Assembly (NCBI RefSeq): GCF_002288925.2
Contig: NW_022098037.1
Location: 7,250,901-7,314,900 of the forward strand
Reading direction: 5' to 3'
Source of the DNA: Delphinapterus leucas
Lineage: Eukaryota > Chordata > Mammalia > Artiodactyla > Monodontidae
DNA: 64,000 bases
Under the pieces are notes generated by a model that was not told the DNA's origin, searched no databases, and saw only the letters and a list, made by a program, of their open reading frames with translations. The stretch's first letter is position 1; the number at the start of each line of letters is the position of its first letter. Made by a program: the position numbers and the translations under genes. Below are positions 46,836 through 59,131 of this stretch, in pieces.

Positions 46836-48129
46836 TATGTAGTTGGCAGGGAAGGATATCTCCTGGTGGGCATTTATGCCACTCAAAATTCAGCAGTTGG
46901 AATTAAGAGGTTACACTTCTGAAAGAGTTTGAATCTGTATGCTGAGTTGTCTCCATTCTTTCCAGGAAGAATCCGTTTTAGTCTGTCTTTAATTTGAGGG
47001 TTCAGAGGAGAGATTGAAGGCTTCCAGAACCCAGCCTTGCATGGAGTGCTTAGAGATTCTTCATGTATATGGGGCTCGGCTGAGAGTTGTGGAGACCATA
47101 AAGCTCTTCAGTTTTGCTCTAACAGTGGGGTTGGGTAGGGGTTCTTCCCACCATGCTCAGTGCAGTGGATTTGTGGGATGGTAGGTGGGAGATGTGGGGA
47201 GAGTTGATGATGCTGAACAGGAATTAGTCCAGTGAATATGAGACCAGGTGAGTAGGAACATTGGTATCCTCAAACTTTGTTCCACTGTTGCAACTGCTAA
47301 ATGTGGGTTAATTGATTTAAATATTTATATTGCTATAGTATGTATTTGAGTGACGGGCCTGCCTTGCATACACTTTCCTCCTTTTAGTTAACTGTGTAAA
47401 CATTTGAATTCGTCTCTGTCTACGAAGGCTAGTGGACTGGCTTTTCCCTGAGTCTCATAACTAGATGATATGTTGCTATTAGTGTCATATAAGCACAATT
47501 AATAACATTTTTTAAACGGCCAAATGAAGAGCCAGTCTAGTGAATTACGCATTACCAGTTTTTAGAGCTTAGACTAATATCTTGATAATTGCCTTAAAAC
47601 TTTAATGCAACAAATCAAGGTAAAAGTAACATCAAGAGTTATATGAACATGCTTGAGATTATGTTTCTGGCCAAATTTTTCAATTTCTTGCCAAGATGAT
47701 TCTTGGATATTGTTTTGATTCTTTGCAATTTTGGAGTCATATGATAGCATCCTTCCAAAGTACCAATCTGATGATAGCTCTTAATATTGCATTACCTAAA
47801 AGGATTATTGCATTGTATACACTGATTCATAATTTCAGGCTTCCTCACCATTTTGGTAAATACTGCATTGAATCTTCATTGTTGCACATGTTAGGAATCC
47901 TAGTATTTGTACTCTCATGACTGTCTCAAGCCCTTAGACATTCTTGATTATCATGTTGAGAACTCTAGACTCTCACATTTTGAAATGCAGTGGTTTCTCC
48001 TATGTAGGATGAATATGAGATTCAGTTTTTCTACTTCATTTTCTTCTGTTTGTGGTAGAGATTAGATAAGATAGAAGCATCTTGATATTGATTTACATGC
48101 CATTCTTTTCTTTCTGTTTAGGTACAGTG
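46833..48129. other. No feature recognised
   Basis: Intergenic sequence of about 1.3 kb without a nameable repeat or gene. Confidence 0.4.
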
Positions 48130-49215
48130 CTCTTTTCTGCCATCACAAATTTGTTCATGTTATTCTCCACTCTTAGAACTCCCTCATCTTGTCTCTCCAC
48201 CCATCTAAATCTCAAATATTCTTCAAGACCTTTCTCTTTTTCTTAACTCCTACTTTTGTAATGCATAATCATCCCATTTAGAAAATAATTGTTAGTTATA
48301 TTTATTAGTTTATCAAGGCCCTACATATCTGCAGAAGCTTGCATTGATAGCTTCAGTCGTTCATTGTTTCCTATATCCGTACCATGTAATTTTGCTTTCC
48401 CATCTTGGGCAGGGTGACCTGCCCACTCCTTGACTTTGGCCTCAGGTAGGTGACTTGCTGTAACTAATGAAGCAGTCTTTCACATTGGGGGATTCCCTCT
48501 TGAACCTCTGCCATCACCATGAGAACATTCCCCTGCTAGCTCGCTGCAGAGAGGACCACATGGGGCAGAGCCCCAGTTGTCACAGCCGAGGCCATCCTCA
48601 GCAGACATCCATTCAAATAACAGACTTTAGAGCAAGTCCAGCTGAGGTCAGCAGTGCTTCCTGGCAGACTCCCAGCAGACTCCAGAAACACAAGCTATAG
48701 GATGAAGTTTTGTGTGTGACATAGCATTACTGTAGCAGTAGATAATTGATGCAAATGTCCTACGTGGCCTGGCCCATGCCTTCCTTGCTAAGTTTATTTC
48801 TTATTCTTCCCTACTTCTTTCATCACTCTCCAGCCATATTGCCCTTTTTTTGTTCCTCTTAAATGCCAAGATAATTTTTGGCTTAAGATCTCTGCCCTGC
48901 TGTCCCCTCTGTCAGGAGCATCTTCCTCCTGTTATCTGTGTGGGCATCGTCGTGAGGTTCGTAATGTCCTACTTTCTGAGATTGCTTCCTTGTCTCCACT
49001 GCCTAGGGGAACCTCCTTCCCAGTTATTCCCTATTCCATTTCACTCTTTATTTTCTTCACTGTGCTTATTATTTTCTAAACTTATTTGTTTACATGTTTA
49101 TTGTCCATCTCCCCCAATGTCCCTGAGGTAGGGACCTTGTTTTTTTATCCCCAATATCAAGAATAGAGTCTGCCATATAATAGACTTTCAATAAGTAAGA
49201 GATAAATGTATGAAT
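48130..49215 (+). mobile_element. L2 LINE 3' region, split by an LTR-like element
   Basis: 48130-48330 ('ctccactcttagaactccct', 'cttcaagacctttctc') and 48756-49215 ('ctacgtggcctggcccatgc', 'ggaacctccttcccagttat', 'cctgaggtagggaccttg', 'ataatagactttcaataagt') read as one L2 3' end in plus orientation. The part 48345-48755 does not belong to it. Confidence 0.6.
48345..48755 (+). mobile_element. LTR-like insertion (MaLR/ERVL type suspected)
   Basis: 'ccatgagaacattcccctgc', 'cagccgaggccatcctcagc', 'gtccagctgaggtcagcag' and an end 'agcagtagataattgatgca' resemble the body and end of an old mammalian LTR. It is inserted in an L2. Confidence 0.45.
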
Positions 49216-49267
49216 AAATTTTTATTAAGAGGCCAGATGGGACAAGGTATGATAGGTTCTAGAATAT

Positions 49268-49660
49268 GATAGAGTATTGTATTGATTTCCTAGGGCTGCT
49301 GTAACAGATTTCCATAGACTTGATGGCTTGAAACAACAGAAATGTGCTTTTCATAGTTCTGGAGGCCAGAAGTCTGAAGTCAAGCTGTAGGCAGGGCCAC
49401 ACTCCCTCCACAGGCTCTGACATGGTCTTCTCTGTGTCTGTCCTCTGTGTGTCTGTCCCCAATATCCCTCTGCCCCTCTTTTATTCATGTGATGACATTT
49501 AGAGCCCGCAAGGATAATCTAGGATTACCTCTTCATCTCAAGATCCTTAACTTTAGTCACATCTACAAAGATAGTTTTTCCCCTAATAAGGTTTCATTCA
49601 GAGATTTGACATGAATACATTTGGGGGTGGTGGTGGCAGTATATTCTGGCCTACCGCAAG
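49268..49660 (-). mobile_element. MLT1-like LTR, inverted
   Basis: The plus strand reads the reverse complement of an MLT1-type LTR: 'tgatttcctagggctgctgt', 'ggcttgaaacaacagaaatg', 'tctggaggccagaagtctga', 'ggcagggccacactccctcc', 'cacatctacaaagatag' and 'aataaggtttcattcagag'. Solo LTR, decayed. Confidence 0.7.
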
Positions 49661-49694
49661 CATAGATATGATAAACTCTAGCATGTGGGAGGCA

Positions 49695-49920
49695 GAATAG
49701 CATCGTTTAAGATCCTGTGCTGTGGAGCCAGAGTGTCTGGGTTTGAATCTTTCAGTTTTGCCACTTATTGTATGCATGTGACCTTGTTACTTAACCTCTC
49801 TGCTTAGTTCCTCTCCTGAAAAACGCAGGTAATGTTGGTACCTACTGCAGAAGCTTGTTGTGAGAATTGATATGTAAGCACTTAGTTGTTCCTGGGACAT
49901 AGTAAGTGTTCAGTAAATAT
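49695..49920 (-). mobile_element. MIR SINE, inverted
   Basis: 'gtggagccagagtgtctggg', 'ttgccacttattgtatgc', 'gttacttaacctctctgc' and 'ctgttgtgagaattgatatg'-like text are the MIR core in reverse. Confidence 0.75.
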
Positions 49921-49934
49921 CATTACACTTGTAA

Positions 49935-50125
49935 AGCAATACCTACTGAGCATTTCCAATGTGCCAAGCTTTGTGCTAAGCACAATTTGTATCTTAGCTA
50001 ATTCAATCCTCACAACAACCCTATGAGGTAGAGACTAAGCCACTTGCTCAGGATCGTACATCTAGAAAGTGGTAGAGGTAAGAGTCAACTTAGTGTCTCA
50101 TGACTCTGTCCTCTTAACCACTTCA
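49935..50125 (+). mobile_element. MIR SINE
   Basis: 'ctactgagcatttccaatg', 'caatcctcacaacaacccta', 'cttgctcaggatcgtacatc' and 'cctcttaaccacttca' are MIR in forward orientation, immediately next to the inverted copy. Confidence 0.78.
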
Positions 50126-50261
50126 TATATAGTTTCTCTGCTGCTGCTGCTGTTATTTTAAAATAATTGCTGTGAGATTTCTTTTGGCTATTAACATTTC
50201 CAGGAAAACCAGAGATTTCTGGATGATGTGAATCAGAGTAGAAATCATGAATCTTTATAGC

Positions 50262-50343
50262 CTTTTTTTTAACCATTTTTTAAATTGAAGTTAGTTAATT
50301 TACAATATTGTGTTAGTTTCAAGTATACAGCAGAGTGATTCAG

Positions 50344-50383
<40 letters not shown>

Positions 50384-50715
50384 TCTTTTTAAGATACTTT
50401 TCCATTATAGGTTATTAAAAGATATTGAATATAGTTCCCTGTGCTATACAGTATGTCCTTGTTGTTTATCTATTTTATATATAGTAGTATGTATATGTTA
50501 ATCCCCAACTCCTTATTTATCTCTCCCCCCACCTCCCTGCTATCCGGTAACCATAAGTTTGTTTTCTCTGTCTGTGAGTCTATTTCTGTTTTGTAAGTAA
50601 GTTCATTTGTATAATTTTTTTAGATTCCACATACAAGTGATATGATATTTGTCTGACTTACTTCACTTAATATGATAATCTCTAGGTCCATCCATGTTGC
50701 TGCAAATGTATCGTC
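50262..50715 (-). mobile_element. LINE-1, old 3' UTR copy with internal CA repeat
   Basis: Reverse L1 3' end: 'aattgaagttagttaattta', 'gtgttagtttcaagtataca', 'ggttattaaaagatattg' and 'cttacttcacttaatatg'. A (CA)n(TA)n microsatellite at 50346-50382 has grown inside it. Related to the copy at 1925-2895. Confidence 0.82.
50346..50382. repeat. (AC)n(AT)n microsatellite
   Basis: Fourteen CA units followed by four TA units. Confidence 0.9.
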
Positions 50716-51129
50716 TTATTTAAGTAGACCTTCTTTTGGTAATATAATAGTTTGGTAGTCAAGACCTTTTTATGAAACATGAATTGGCTGGGAAAGATTA
50801 TGGAGACACCCACCCCCTCTTTAGATATCTATGTATGTCGAACTAGCTAGCTAGCCTCTTCCTGTTATCTTGCTCAGTGCAGAATATACTTGACAAATCT
50901 CCTTTTAGAAGCTTTTAGTAGAAGCACCTGCTTATCTACCATTTGTTGTTGTTGGAAGTATCCATGAGATCAGCTTTTAACCAGTTGTATATATTGCATA
51001 ATTAAAACACTGAATTAAGAAAGGTCCTTTGTAAGATTGAGAAGTATCTGCTTCTGGTCTGTTAGAATGTAAGGGAACTGAGGGCCAGGAATTTTGTCAG
51101 TTTTGTTCCATTCTGTACCCCACCTTGGC

Positions 51130-51740
51130 CCCAACAGTGTCTTCAATATTGCACGCAGAGTACACCTTTAAAAGTGCAAGTCAGATCACTTCAAAATCCT
51201 CTGAAGGTTTCGCATCATTCTTAGAATTATATTCAAGGTCCTTATATTGCTTTCCAAGCTGCTTCTTGATCTGCTGCCCTCTCTGACTTTCTGATCTCGT
51301 CTTCTACACTCCTAAGTTTGCTCACTCATCTTCAGGCACATTAGCTTATTATTTGCTGTTCCGGGAACATGCAAGTTCCTTGAACTTGCTCTTTCCTTGC
51401 CTGAAACTCTCTTTCCTCAGGTATCTGCTGGCTTGCCCCTTCATCTCCAAATTTTGTCTCAAATGTCATCTTTTCAGTAAGGTTTTCCCTAACCAGCCAT
51501 TTCCCTCTACACCCTGCCCCTCTTACCTGCTTTTTCTCCATAGAACTTAGTAACATGTGACATGCTATATATTTTACTTATTTCTTTGTTGACTGGGTGT
51601 CTCTATCCACCAAAATGTAAATTCCATGAGGACGGGGCTTATATCAGTTTGTTCCTTGCTGTATCCCTAGTGCTTTAAATGGGTTTGGTACATAGTTAGC
51701 GCTCAGTAAACATATATTGAATAATTGAATAAATGTGCTG
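51130..51740 (+). mobile_element. L2 LINE 3' end (about 600 bp)
   Basis: A well-ordered L2 terminus: 'gtcagatcacttcaaaatcc', 'ccaagctgcttcttgatctg', 'gggaacatgcaagttccttg', 'aaattccatgaggacggggc', 'gtatccctagtgctttaaat' and 'agcgctcagtaaacatatat'. Confidence 0.75.
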
Positions 51741-52189
51741 CAGTGTGACAGTCCCATTAACCATCCAGCACAGATTGAGCTGGGATACGGCCTGCCTACC
51801 TAACACTATTATGGAGATATTATTTCCATGGATCTATTTGTATTCTAAATGTTTGATTTTATAACTTTAATATTGTGTACTTGAAATGTTGTTAGTTCTC
51901 TGTATAGTTAAAGATGGCTAAACTCTCTTCTACCCTTTCTTTAAGCACAACTTGGTGGAGTGGAATTCCCAGGCAAACAACCTGTTAACCATCTTTCTTG
52001 GATTTCACTTAGTTGTGTATATTTTGGGGGCAGTACTAGCAGGGGAAAAGGGACATTGTTTATTGGAAGGGCATAAGTTAGACTTCCCCATTTGCTATTT
52101 CAAACTCCCACAAATTCTTAATTGAAATTTTAATAAAAGCCAAATGAGGCTATATAGCATAAGATGAGGACAGGGTAATGTAGCGTAGT

Positions 52190-52315
52190 TGCACTAACCA
52201 CGTTTCAAGTGCTCAGTTGCCACATATGGCTTGTGGCTATCATATTGGACGGACAATGTAGTCATAGAACATTTTCATCATTGTAAAAAAGTTCTGTTGG
52301 ATGCACTGCCCTAGA
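52190..52315. mobile_element. hAT-type DNA transposon fossil, same family as 24183
   Basis: 'cgtttcaagtgctcagttgc', 'cacatatggcttgtggctat' and 'tattggacggacaatg' are the reverse of the element at 24183-24372. Confidence 0.6.
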
Positions 52316-52419
52316 CAGTGGGAACTGTGGAGATTAATCTACACAATAAGATGTTATTTTATGTTTTGTCTCTCTAGTGGGGAAATGAAAGTATTGTGTC
52401 TTGTAATTCCCTTGTACAT

Positions 52420-52615
52420 TTATTCATTCAACAAGTGGTTATTGTGTATCTAATAATATATGCCAGGCACTGTGCTAGGCACTGAGAATTCAGTAGTGGA
52501 CAAGATAGCCTCAGGCTCTTCTATATGAGGTTTGGATTCTAGTGGGAGAGATATTCATTAAATAGACAATCATAAACATAACTGTAATCTGCATAGTGCT
52601 GGGTGTATAGTAGCT
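52420..52615 (-). mobile_element. L2-type LINE fossil, inverted
   Basis: 'ttattcattcaacaagtggt', 'gccaggcactgtgctaggca' and 'ttctagtgggagagatattc' are the reverse of an L2 3' end and its neighbour. Confidence 0.6.
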
Positions 52616-54439
52616 GTTTAAATGACTGTTGATTAATTAAGGTACACAGTACCACCAGCTTCTTAGATCCTGACAAATTACAGTCCCAAAAAGCTACATG
52701 GTAATTCATAGTTGAGGTCTACAGACAACATCAAAATGTTCAGTGCAGTCAATAAATTTAGTAATATTCAGGCTGTTTTCTGTATTTTTCTTATTTCTGA
52801 CATAGAGCAAAGCTTATGTCAGTTGCCCTGTGGTTTAAAGCCACAGTTATTCTGGTAGTACACAGTTGCCATCATTGAGCAGTAGCTGATCCAAAAGAAT
52901 TACAGCCAAGGTCTTGCCAATGATGGAAAGAAATGATGTGCCCTGGAAGTTGCCAAAAAGTATGTTTTTCTTGTTAATGGCAATCATTGTGTCTTTGAAG
53001 TTCTTCAGATGTTGTGACATGTACACACATGAACGTTCCCTAGGAGGCAGAGATCGTGCTGTCAAATTCATTGAAACAGTAGTTAACTCTGTATAATTTT
53101 CAGTTAATCAGATACCTAATAAATATTTTTGATGCCACTGCTGATGTTGTGACATCAATAGAAAGTTCTAGAAGATAAACAATGAAGATTGACACTTTAT
53201 CATTGTTGATTATTTAAATTCCATTTTCCCCTTCAAATTATCACATCTTGCTTATGCTGTTCAGTCCTAGTACCCCTTCTTTAATATGGAAGGAGAGATG
53301 AAGTGTAATTTCCACCTCTGAGGATTCTTTTTTTTTTTTTTTGCAGCTTCATTTGGACTTCTCTAAGTGGTGGATCTGTATGTACTTTTTATTGTTGGAC
53401 ACTGACACTGCTGATACTCATAATAATCAGGGATTATTGCTTTGGTTAGTAATTAGCTGAGTAACAGAGATTCACAAGAGAGGCATTTAAGTAAATTGGG
53501 GGATTTATTTTCCTATGCAAAGGGGAGTCTGGAGATAATCAGAACAGGGCCCCTGTGGTGGCTCCACGACATCACCAGAAACTAGGTTCTCTCATCTTGG
53601 CTATGATTAGTACTGGATTCCTTCCGCAAGGCTGCCATGGTAGTTGTTGCAACTCCAGTCATCGCATATGTATTCCTGAATGGAAGGAGGTGGAAGTGGG
53701 GAGAGGCAAAAGGGCACGTGTCAGTTGAAAGCCCCACAAGGTGGTCTGGCTACTTCTCACACAATCACTCCTTATTGTAAGGGAAGCCAGGAAATAATTT
53801 TTAGCTAGATCCAATTGGCACCCCAAATAGTATTGAAATTCTGTTAGTAGGGAAAGTCAAGAGTATGGGTATTGTACTGGTGGCTTACAGTCTTGCCCAC
53901 TGCCTAGCAGTTATTACTGTTGGTGAAAGGTAGGCAGGTGGAAAAGCCCTGCTGTTTTAAGAGTGAAATTGCTGAAGTCAGCTTTCATGAATGTGACTTA
54001 AATGTAGCTATATGGGAAGCTAGAAAATATACTTTCTACTTTTATGAAGGCAAAACTGGTTAAGATAATGAAGTATTTTTGGTCAGTTTTGTTTGACCAT
54101 AGCTAGTCAAATATTTCCTGTGACCTGAAGTATCATTCATTCAGGAAAGAAAAATCAAGCACATAGTAAGCATCCAGTAAGTCTTAAAGGAATGAATTAT
54201 ATTGACTTATTTTTCTTGAGTAGAAGTCTATCATGTCCTTATTAATCCAGGATAACATTATACTAGCATGAATGATTAATGCCATTCGATGAAGGAAATC
54301 ATCATGCAAACTGGAATTATTTCTTTATAGAGTTCAGGTTCCTCATTTTAAAATACAACAGTAACATTTGCTAAGTACCTGTTTTAAAAAGGCAATTCAT
54401 ATTTGACCAGTAAAATATATGCAAGTAACACATTTAGTG
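52616..54439. other. No gene recognised
   Basis: About 1.8 kb. A T-run lies at 53327-53342. At 52850-53100 both strands carry open frames of 60-75 codons, but neither resembles a known protein and no splice or start context supports them. A weak L2 end may lie at 54130-54200. Confidence 0.4.
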
Positions 54440-56235
54440 AATTTTTTTTGCTATTTTATTGTAAAATAATACACAAATATAGAAAAGAGAACCCATACAA
54501 ATTATACATTTATAATGAATTATAAGATAAAATAACTACCACTCAGGCAAAGCAATAGAACTTTTTCATACATCTCACAAGCCCCTGTGTGCCCATTTTC
54601 AACCTCAACCCCCAGTGACCCCCTAGAAGTAACCACTATTACTATTTTTACAGTAACTAGTTTTTTGAATTTCTGTGTACTTTGAATATTTAGGTGTGCA
54701 TGACTATACATCATAATTTAGTCTTGCTTATTGAAAAAAATGGTGTCTTTTAAGTCTTTTTTAGTATATAGGTTTCCTCCCCATCTTTTTCTTTTTCTTA
54801 CAGTTATCTGTTGATAAACCCAAAATATTTGATCTGTAGAATTTCCCACAGACAGGATTTTGGTGATTATGTACTCATGGTGAAGTTCAACATATTTATT
54901 TGCCCTCCTTATTCATGCAAATTTGTTGTAGGATCCAGAGACTTAATAAGACTCATGTTTGATCCCTTTGGCAAGAGTGTAAGGTTTTTTTGTTTTTTCT
55001 AATCAAGAGTCATGTAATTATTTGTGTTATTGTTGGGTGTTGATGTTCAATTAATTGGGGGCTCAAAATGGTGATATTCTAATTATAATTTTATAATTTC
55101 ATTTATTATTTGGAATAATTTTATTAGAGATGATTCCTCTTGTCTAATATTTTGTTACATAGTGGTACAGTGTATATAAGAAATATAGGATAAATGCTTG
55201 ATTATTTTCCTTTATTTACAATATTGAAAATAATGAGTTGTTTCCCTTTCATCCTCCAAAAGATGGTCATTTACTTTTTTTTTTCTAAGTATCAATATGA
55301 ATTCATGGATTTAAGTGTATTTGCTGTGTTTCAATCCGTTGAGATTATTATCCAACTTGGAGCCCAAATTGTCCTAGTTTTTGGCCAATGGGAGCTTTTT
55401 TACATGGACTCCTGAGTCTTTGATAGCTTTCTTGCTACCTGGTATGACATGATGTTCCAGGTTCATCTTGTATAGTTCTTTCCCAGACCTGGAATTTGTC
55501 ATTTCTTCAAGAAGTCTTGAAGTGAAAATTGGAATTTCAGTGCCACAATCTGGGCAGCAGAGATGCTCATTGCTAATGGGTTGGTCGTTTTTTCTAAGAC
55601 TCTTCAGTGGATAGAGGAAATAAACACAGCATGTTAAATAAAATATCTGATGAAGTCATATTGTTGCTTCCAGTTCAAATTCAGCTATACCTCTTCTGTA
55701 TTTATCTGTATCGCCTTTTTCCTACCTGCTAAAAATCCTAGTTCTTAAGGACACAGAGGATATTAGAATATCTCATAGTTACTTATTCATTTTAAATTAT
55801 ATATAACAGTCTCAAAATATTAAGCTATTACTAATATTTCCACTACCAATATAATTACTGAGAAGAGTTTTTAAAGATGTGTGATTTTTTTGCATATGCT
55901 CCCTCCATTTTTTGGCGTTGTACAAAAGTTGACCATTACCTGAACATACAACTATTACATACTGTCTCTGTTCTTCTAACACTCATTTAGTATTAGTTTT
56001 ACAAATAACTGTATATTTAATGCTCATTACTAGACTTATGTTGGTGGGTCTCTATTCATTTTGGTTGTAGGATGTTAATTTTCTTGTAGATTTCTCAATA
56101 AGGACTTGTGGGAATAATGTTCCCTGAGTTTTTGCATCTTATTAGTTATTTGTACCCCTTATCATTGAAGATAGGTTTTACTGGGTATAAAATTCTCAGC
56201 TCACATTTTATTTCCTTGAGTATCTTAGGTGTGAT
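54440..56235 (-). mobile_element. Decayed LINE-1-like sequence, patchy
   Basis: Several stretches recall old L1 sequence in reverse: 'ccccagtgaccccctagaag' near 54610, 'gacctggaatttgtcatttc' near 55487, and 'ggtataaaattctcagctca' with 'ccttgagtatcttaggt' at 56183-56230. Limits and continuity are uncertain. Confidence 0.35.
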
Positions 56236-56238
56236 TGA

Positions 56239-56270
56239 CTTTAGGGGTATCTTGACAGATACCCCTAAAG
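56239..56270. repeat. Perfect 13-bp inverted repeat (hairpin) with 6-nt loop
   Basis: Left arm 'ctttaggggtatc' at 56239-56251, loop 'ttgaca', right arm 'gatacccctaaag' at 56258-56270. All 13 pairs match. It lies at the end of L1-like sequence. It is not followed by a T-run and nothing links it to a gene. Confidence 0.95.
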
Positions 56271-56302
56271 CATTTGATTAAGTTTCTCAGCTGTTCATGA
56301 AA

Positions 56303-56353
56303 TTTTTTTTTTTTTGGCCGCGCTGTGTGGCTTGTGGGATCTTAGTTCCCCGA
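56303..56353 (-). mobile_element. Truncated CHR SINE fragment
   Basis: A T-run, then 'ggccgcgctgtgtggcttgt' and 'gggatcttagttccccga', the 3' part of a CHR SINE in reverse. The tRNA-like head is missing. Confidence 0.75.
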
Positions 56354-56716
56354 AAAAATTTTTAAAAATAAATTAGAAATAACATGAAAGCGAACATATG
56401 TCAGAATCCAACACCAATATGATGAGTAACTTTGAAACATTTCCAAAATGGACAGGAACAAGACTTGATGCCCATTGTTATCACTGTTATTCACCATTGT
56501 TCCCGAAATGCCAGTAAATGCATTAATAACAAGAAACAAAATATACTCTGGTATTTACCAGAATGCAGGAGACAAAATTGCTATGGTTCACAGATGATAT
56601 GAATGTCTAGCTAGAAAGACTACAAAAACCAACAAAAAAGAATTGGAAATAAATATTTTCAGCACGATAGCTGGCCAATGTATATACAAAATCATTAGCT
56701 TTCCTATTACGTAGGA

Positions 56717-57303
56717 AAGGGTTAACTCAGCAGGCCTGAGTTGCTTAAACCCTACACTTTCCTATGAAAGGCCCATTTTCAAGATTGGCCTTTGGCTGGC
56801 TCCTAGGAGCTGAGATCTTGGAATGTTCTGTCTAATAATGTTTTTCCATACCTGAGGCCTTGAGCCATGCTGTACCAGTTTGTCCAGATAGTTTATGCTA
56901 ACAATGTGATTTAGGGTGAACACCTGCTTTCTTTCTGGGATCTGGAGCTTGGGTAACTGAAGTCTGTGATGCAAGTGCTGTATGCTTACATGAATGACCC
57001 CAGTAAAAAACCCAAGCACTCAAGCCTGCTTGGGAGAGCTTCCCTGGTTGGCAACACTTTGCATTGTCACACATTGTTACTGGAGGAATTAAGTGTGTCC
57101 CATGTGGCTCCACTGGGAGGGGATATCTGAAAGTTTGAGTCTGGTTTCCTCTGGAAATGCCCCATATGCTTTCCTTTTGCTACTTTTACTCTCTATTCTT
57201 TCACTGTAATAAACCATAATTATGGATATAACAACTTCTGAGTCCTATATAGGAGTCCTAGTGAACAATTGAGCTTGATGGTGATCTTGGGGACTCCTGA
57301 CAT
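56717..57303 (+). mobile_element. Solo LTR-like element
   Basis: A 590-bp block inserted in L1 ORF2. It has 'ggaaagggttaactcagcag' at the left, AATAAA in 'actgtaataaaccataa' at 57206-57222 and the right end 'tcttggggactcctgaca'. The poly(A) signal near the 3' end and the terminal text fit a solo endogenous-retrovirus LTR in plus orientation, probably ERVL-related. No coding part remains. Confidence 0.6.
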
Positions 57304-57402
57304 CTCTATATACTGGGAATATCTCAATAGAAAATAAGATCCCATTTATCAGTGATAAAATAGTATGCTTAGAATATATATTCTACTTATAAAATACCTA
57401 AA

Positions 57403-57617
57403 GGGCTTCCCTGGTGACTCAGTGGTTGAGAGTCCGCCTGCCGATGCAGGGGACGCGGGTTCGTGCCCCGGTCCGGGAGGATCCCACATGCCGCGGAGCG
57501 GCTGGGCCCGTGAGCCATGGCTGCTGAGCCTGCGCGTCCGGAGCCTGTGCTCCGCAATGGGAGAGGCCACAAGAGTGAGAGGCCCACATACCGCCAAAAG
57601 AAAAACAAAAAACAAAA
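57403..57617 (+). mobile_element. CHR SINE, short type, recent
   Basis: Head 'gggcttccctggtgactcag', B box 'cgggttcgtgccccgg', end 'cccacataccgcc' and an A-rich tail. Direct repeats 'aaaatacctaaa' (57391-57402) and 'aaaacacctaaa' (57618-57629), one difference. Confidence 0.93.
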
Positions 57618-58605
57618 AAAACACCTAAAAGAAACTTTAAGTAAGCTTAAAACAAAAGACAAATTTTTACTGAGAAATTTAAGAGAAGACTTGAATAAAT
57701 GGAGAGGGTTTATGAAAATATCAATTCTCCCCAGATTATTAAAAATCTTAACATAGTCCTAATTAAAACCATAATTTTTAAAAAGCTTGATCACTTGAGA
57801 AAATAGCCTATACATTTTGAAGAAAAGAGTTATGAGTAAGGCGTTACCTCCAGATAATAAAACTTATTTTTTTAAAAGCTATAATAATTAAAATAGTAGG
57901 GTACCTACAGAGCCAGGAATAGATAGTTAAATGAATTTAATGGAAAGCTCAGAAATGTACCCAAATATTTATTAGAATTTAGTATAAGCTAAAGACTGCA
58001 TTCAAATCAATGAGGAAATTTGTTTTCTTCAATGACTGGTGTTAAGAAAATGGGCTGACCATTTGGGGAAAAGTGAAGTTAGAACTCTATTAGTCCATTT
58101 GGGAAAATCCAGCCCATGTATAAGTATTTGAACTAGGAAAAACCAAACTATAAAAGGACTTGAAGGAAACATAAAAATGGTTAGATGATCTTATGATAGG
58201 AAAAGACCTATATATAATCCCAAGTGTATACTATTAGAGAATATATTTATACCTTGTAAATATTCACATCTGGTTCCTATATGGCAGAACAACAACAAAA
58301 CTCAAAATAAGCCATCCTACCAATAAAGAAATGCAAGTTAAACCCCAGTAAGTTCCTATAGTTTTCCTATTAGATTGGCAATGGTTTAGAATAATGATAA
58401 AAGCTAAGATTGGTGAAAATGTGGGTAAATAAGAATTCTCATATGCTGCCAGTGAAAATATATATTGATCTAACATTTCTGGGGGGGTAATTTGAAAATC
58501 CGTACCAAATACCAATATGTAATTTTTACTATTCCACATCTAGAAATCCTTTCTAAGGGAATTACCAGAAAATATGCCAAGAGGTATATACAAAATGTGT
58601 TTTGA

Positions 58606-58646
58606 CAACCTAAATGCCCATTGAGAGATGAATGGATAAAGAAGAT

Positions 58647-58680
<34 letters not shown>

Positions 58681-59131
58681 GGAATATTATTCAGCCGTAA
58701 AAAAGAATGAAACAATGCCATTTGCAGCTACATGGATGGACCTAGAGATGATCATATGGAGCAAAGTAAGTCAGAAGGAAAAAGACAGATCTCATATGAT
58801 ATCACTTATATGTGGAATCTGAAATATGACAGAATGAACTTGTCTATGAAACAGAAACAGACTCACAGACATAGGGAACAGACTTGTGGTTGCCAAGGGG
58901 GAGTGGGGAGCCAGGGAGGGTTGGATTGGAAGTTCAGGGCTAGCAGATGCAAACTATTATATCAATACATAGAATGGAAAAACAACAGGTTCCGATAGTA
59001 TAACACAGGGAACTGTGTTCAATATCCTGTAATAAACCATAATGGAAAAGAATATGAAAAAGAATTGTGGTACAATACACATATAACATGAAATTTACCT
59101 CAAGAATACACTTTTATTTTTCATCTCTGAA
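58606..59131 (+). mobile_element. LINE-1 3' part with an atypical end
   Basis: Inserted in the older L1, flanked by a perfect 14-bp repeat 'aaaatgtgttttga' at 58592-58605 and 59132-59145. 58606-59063 is ORF2 3' end and 3' UTR of an intermediate-age L1 ('gatggacctagagatgatc', 'cttatatgtggaatctgaa', 'ggaaaagaatatgaaaaaga'), with a TA repeat inside. 59064-59131 ('tgtggtacaatacacatata' and on) is not the expected end of that L1 and resembles another L1 3' UTR. Confidence 0.72.
58650..58678. repeat. (TA)n microsatellite
   Basis: About fourteen TA units inside the L1 ORF2 sequence. Confidence 0.9.

Noticed and set aside
50826..50855. 'ctagctagctag' palindrome as a protein-binding site
   Set aside because: Three tandem copies of a 4-mer; expected by chance in a window of this size and without context.
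52847..53096. Overlapping open frames on both strands as a possible retrocopy
   Set aside because: No recognised protein similarity. The nearby T-run at 53327 is on the wrong side for a minus-strand retrocopy tail, and there is no target duplication.
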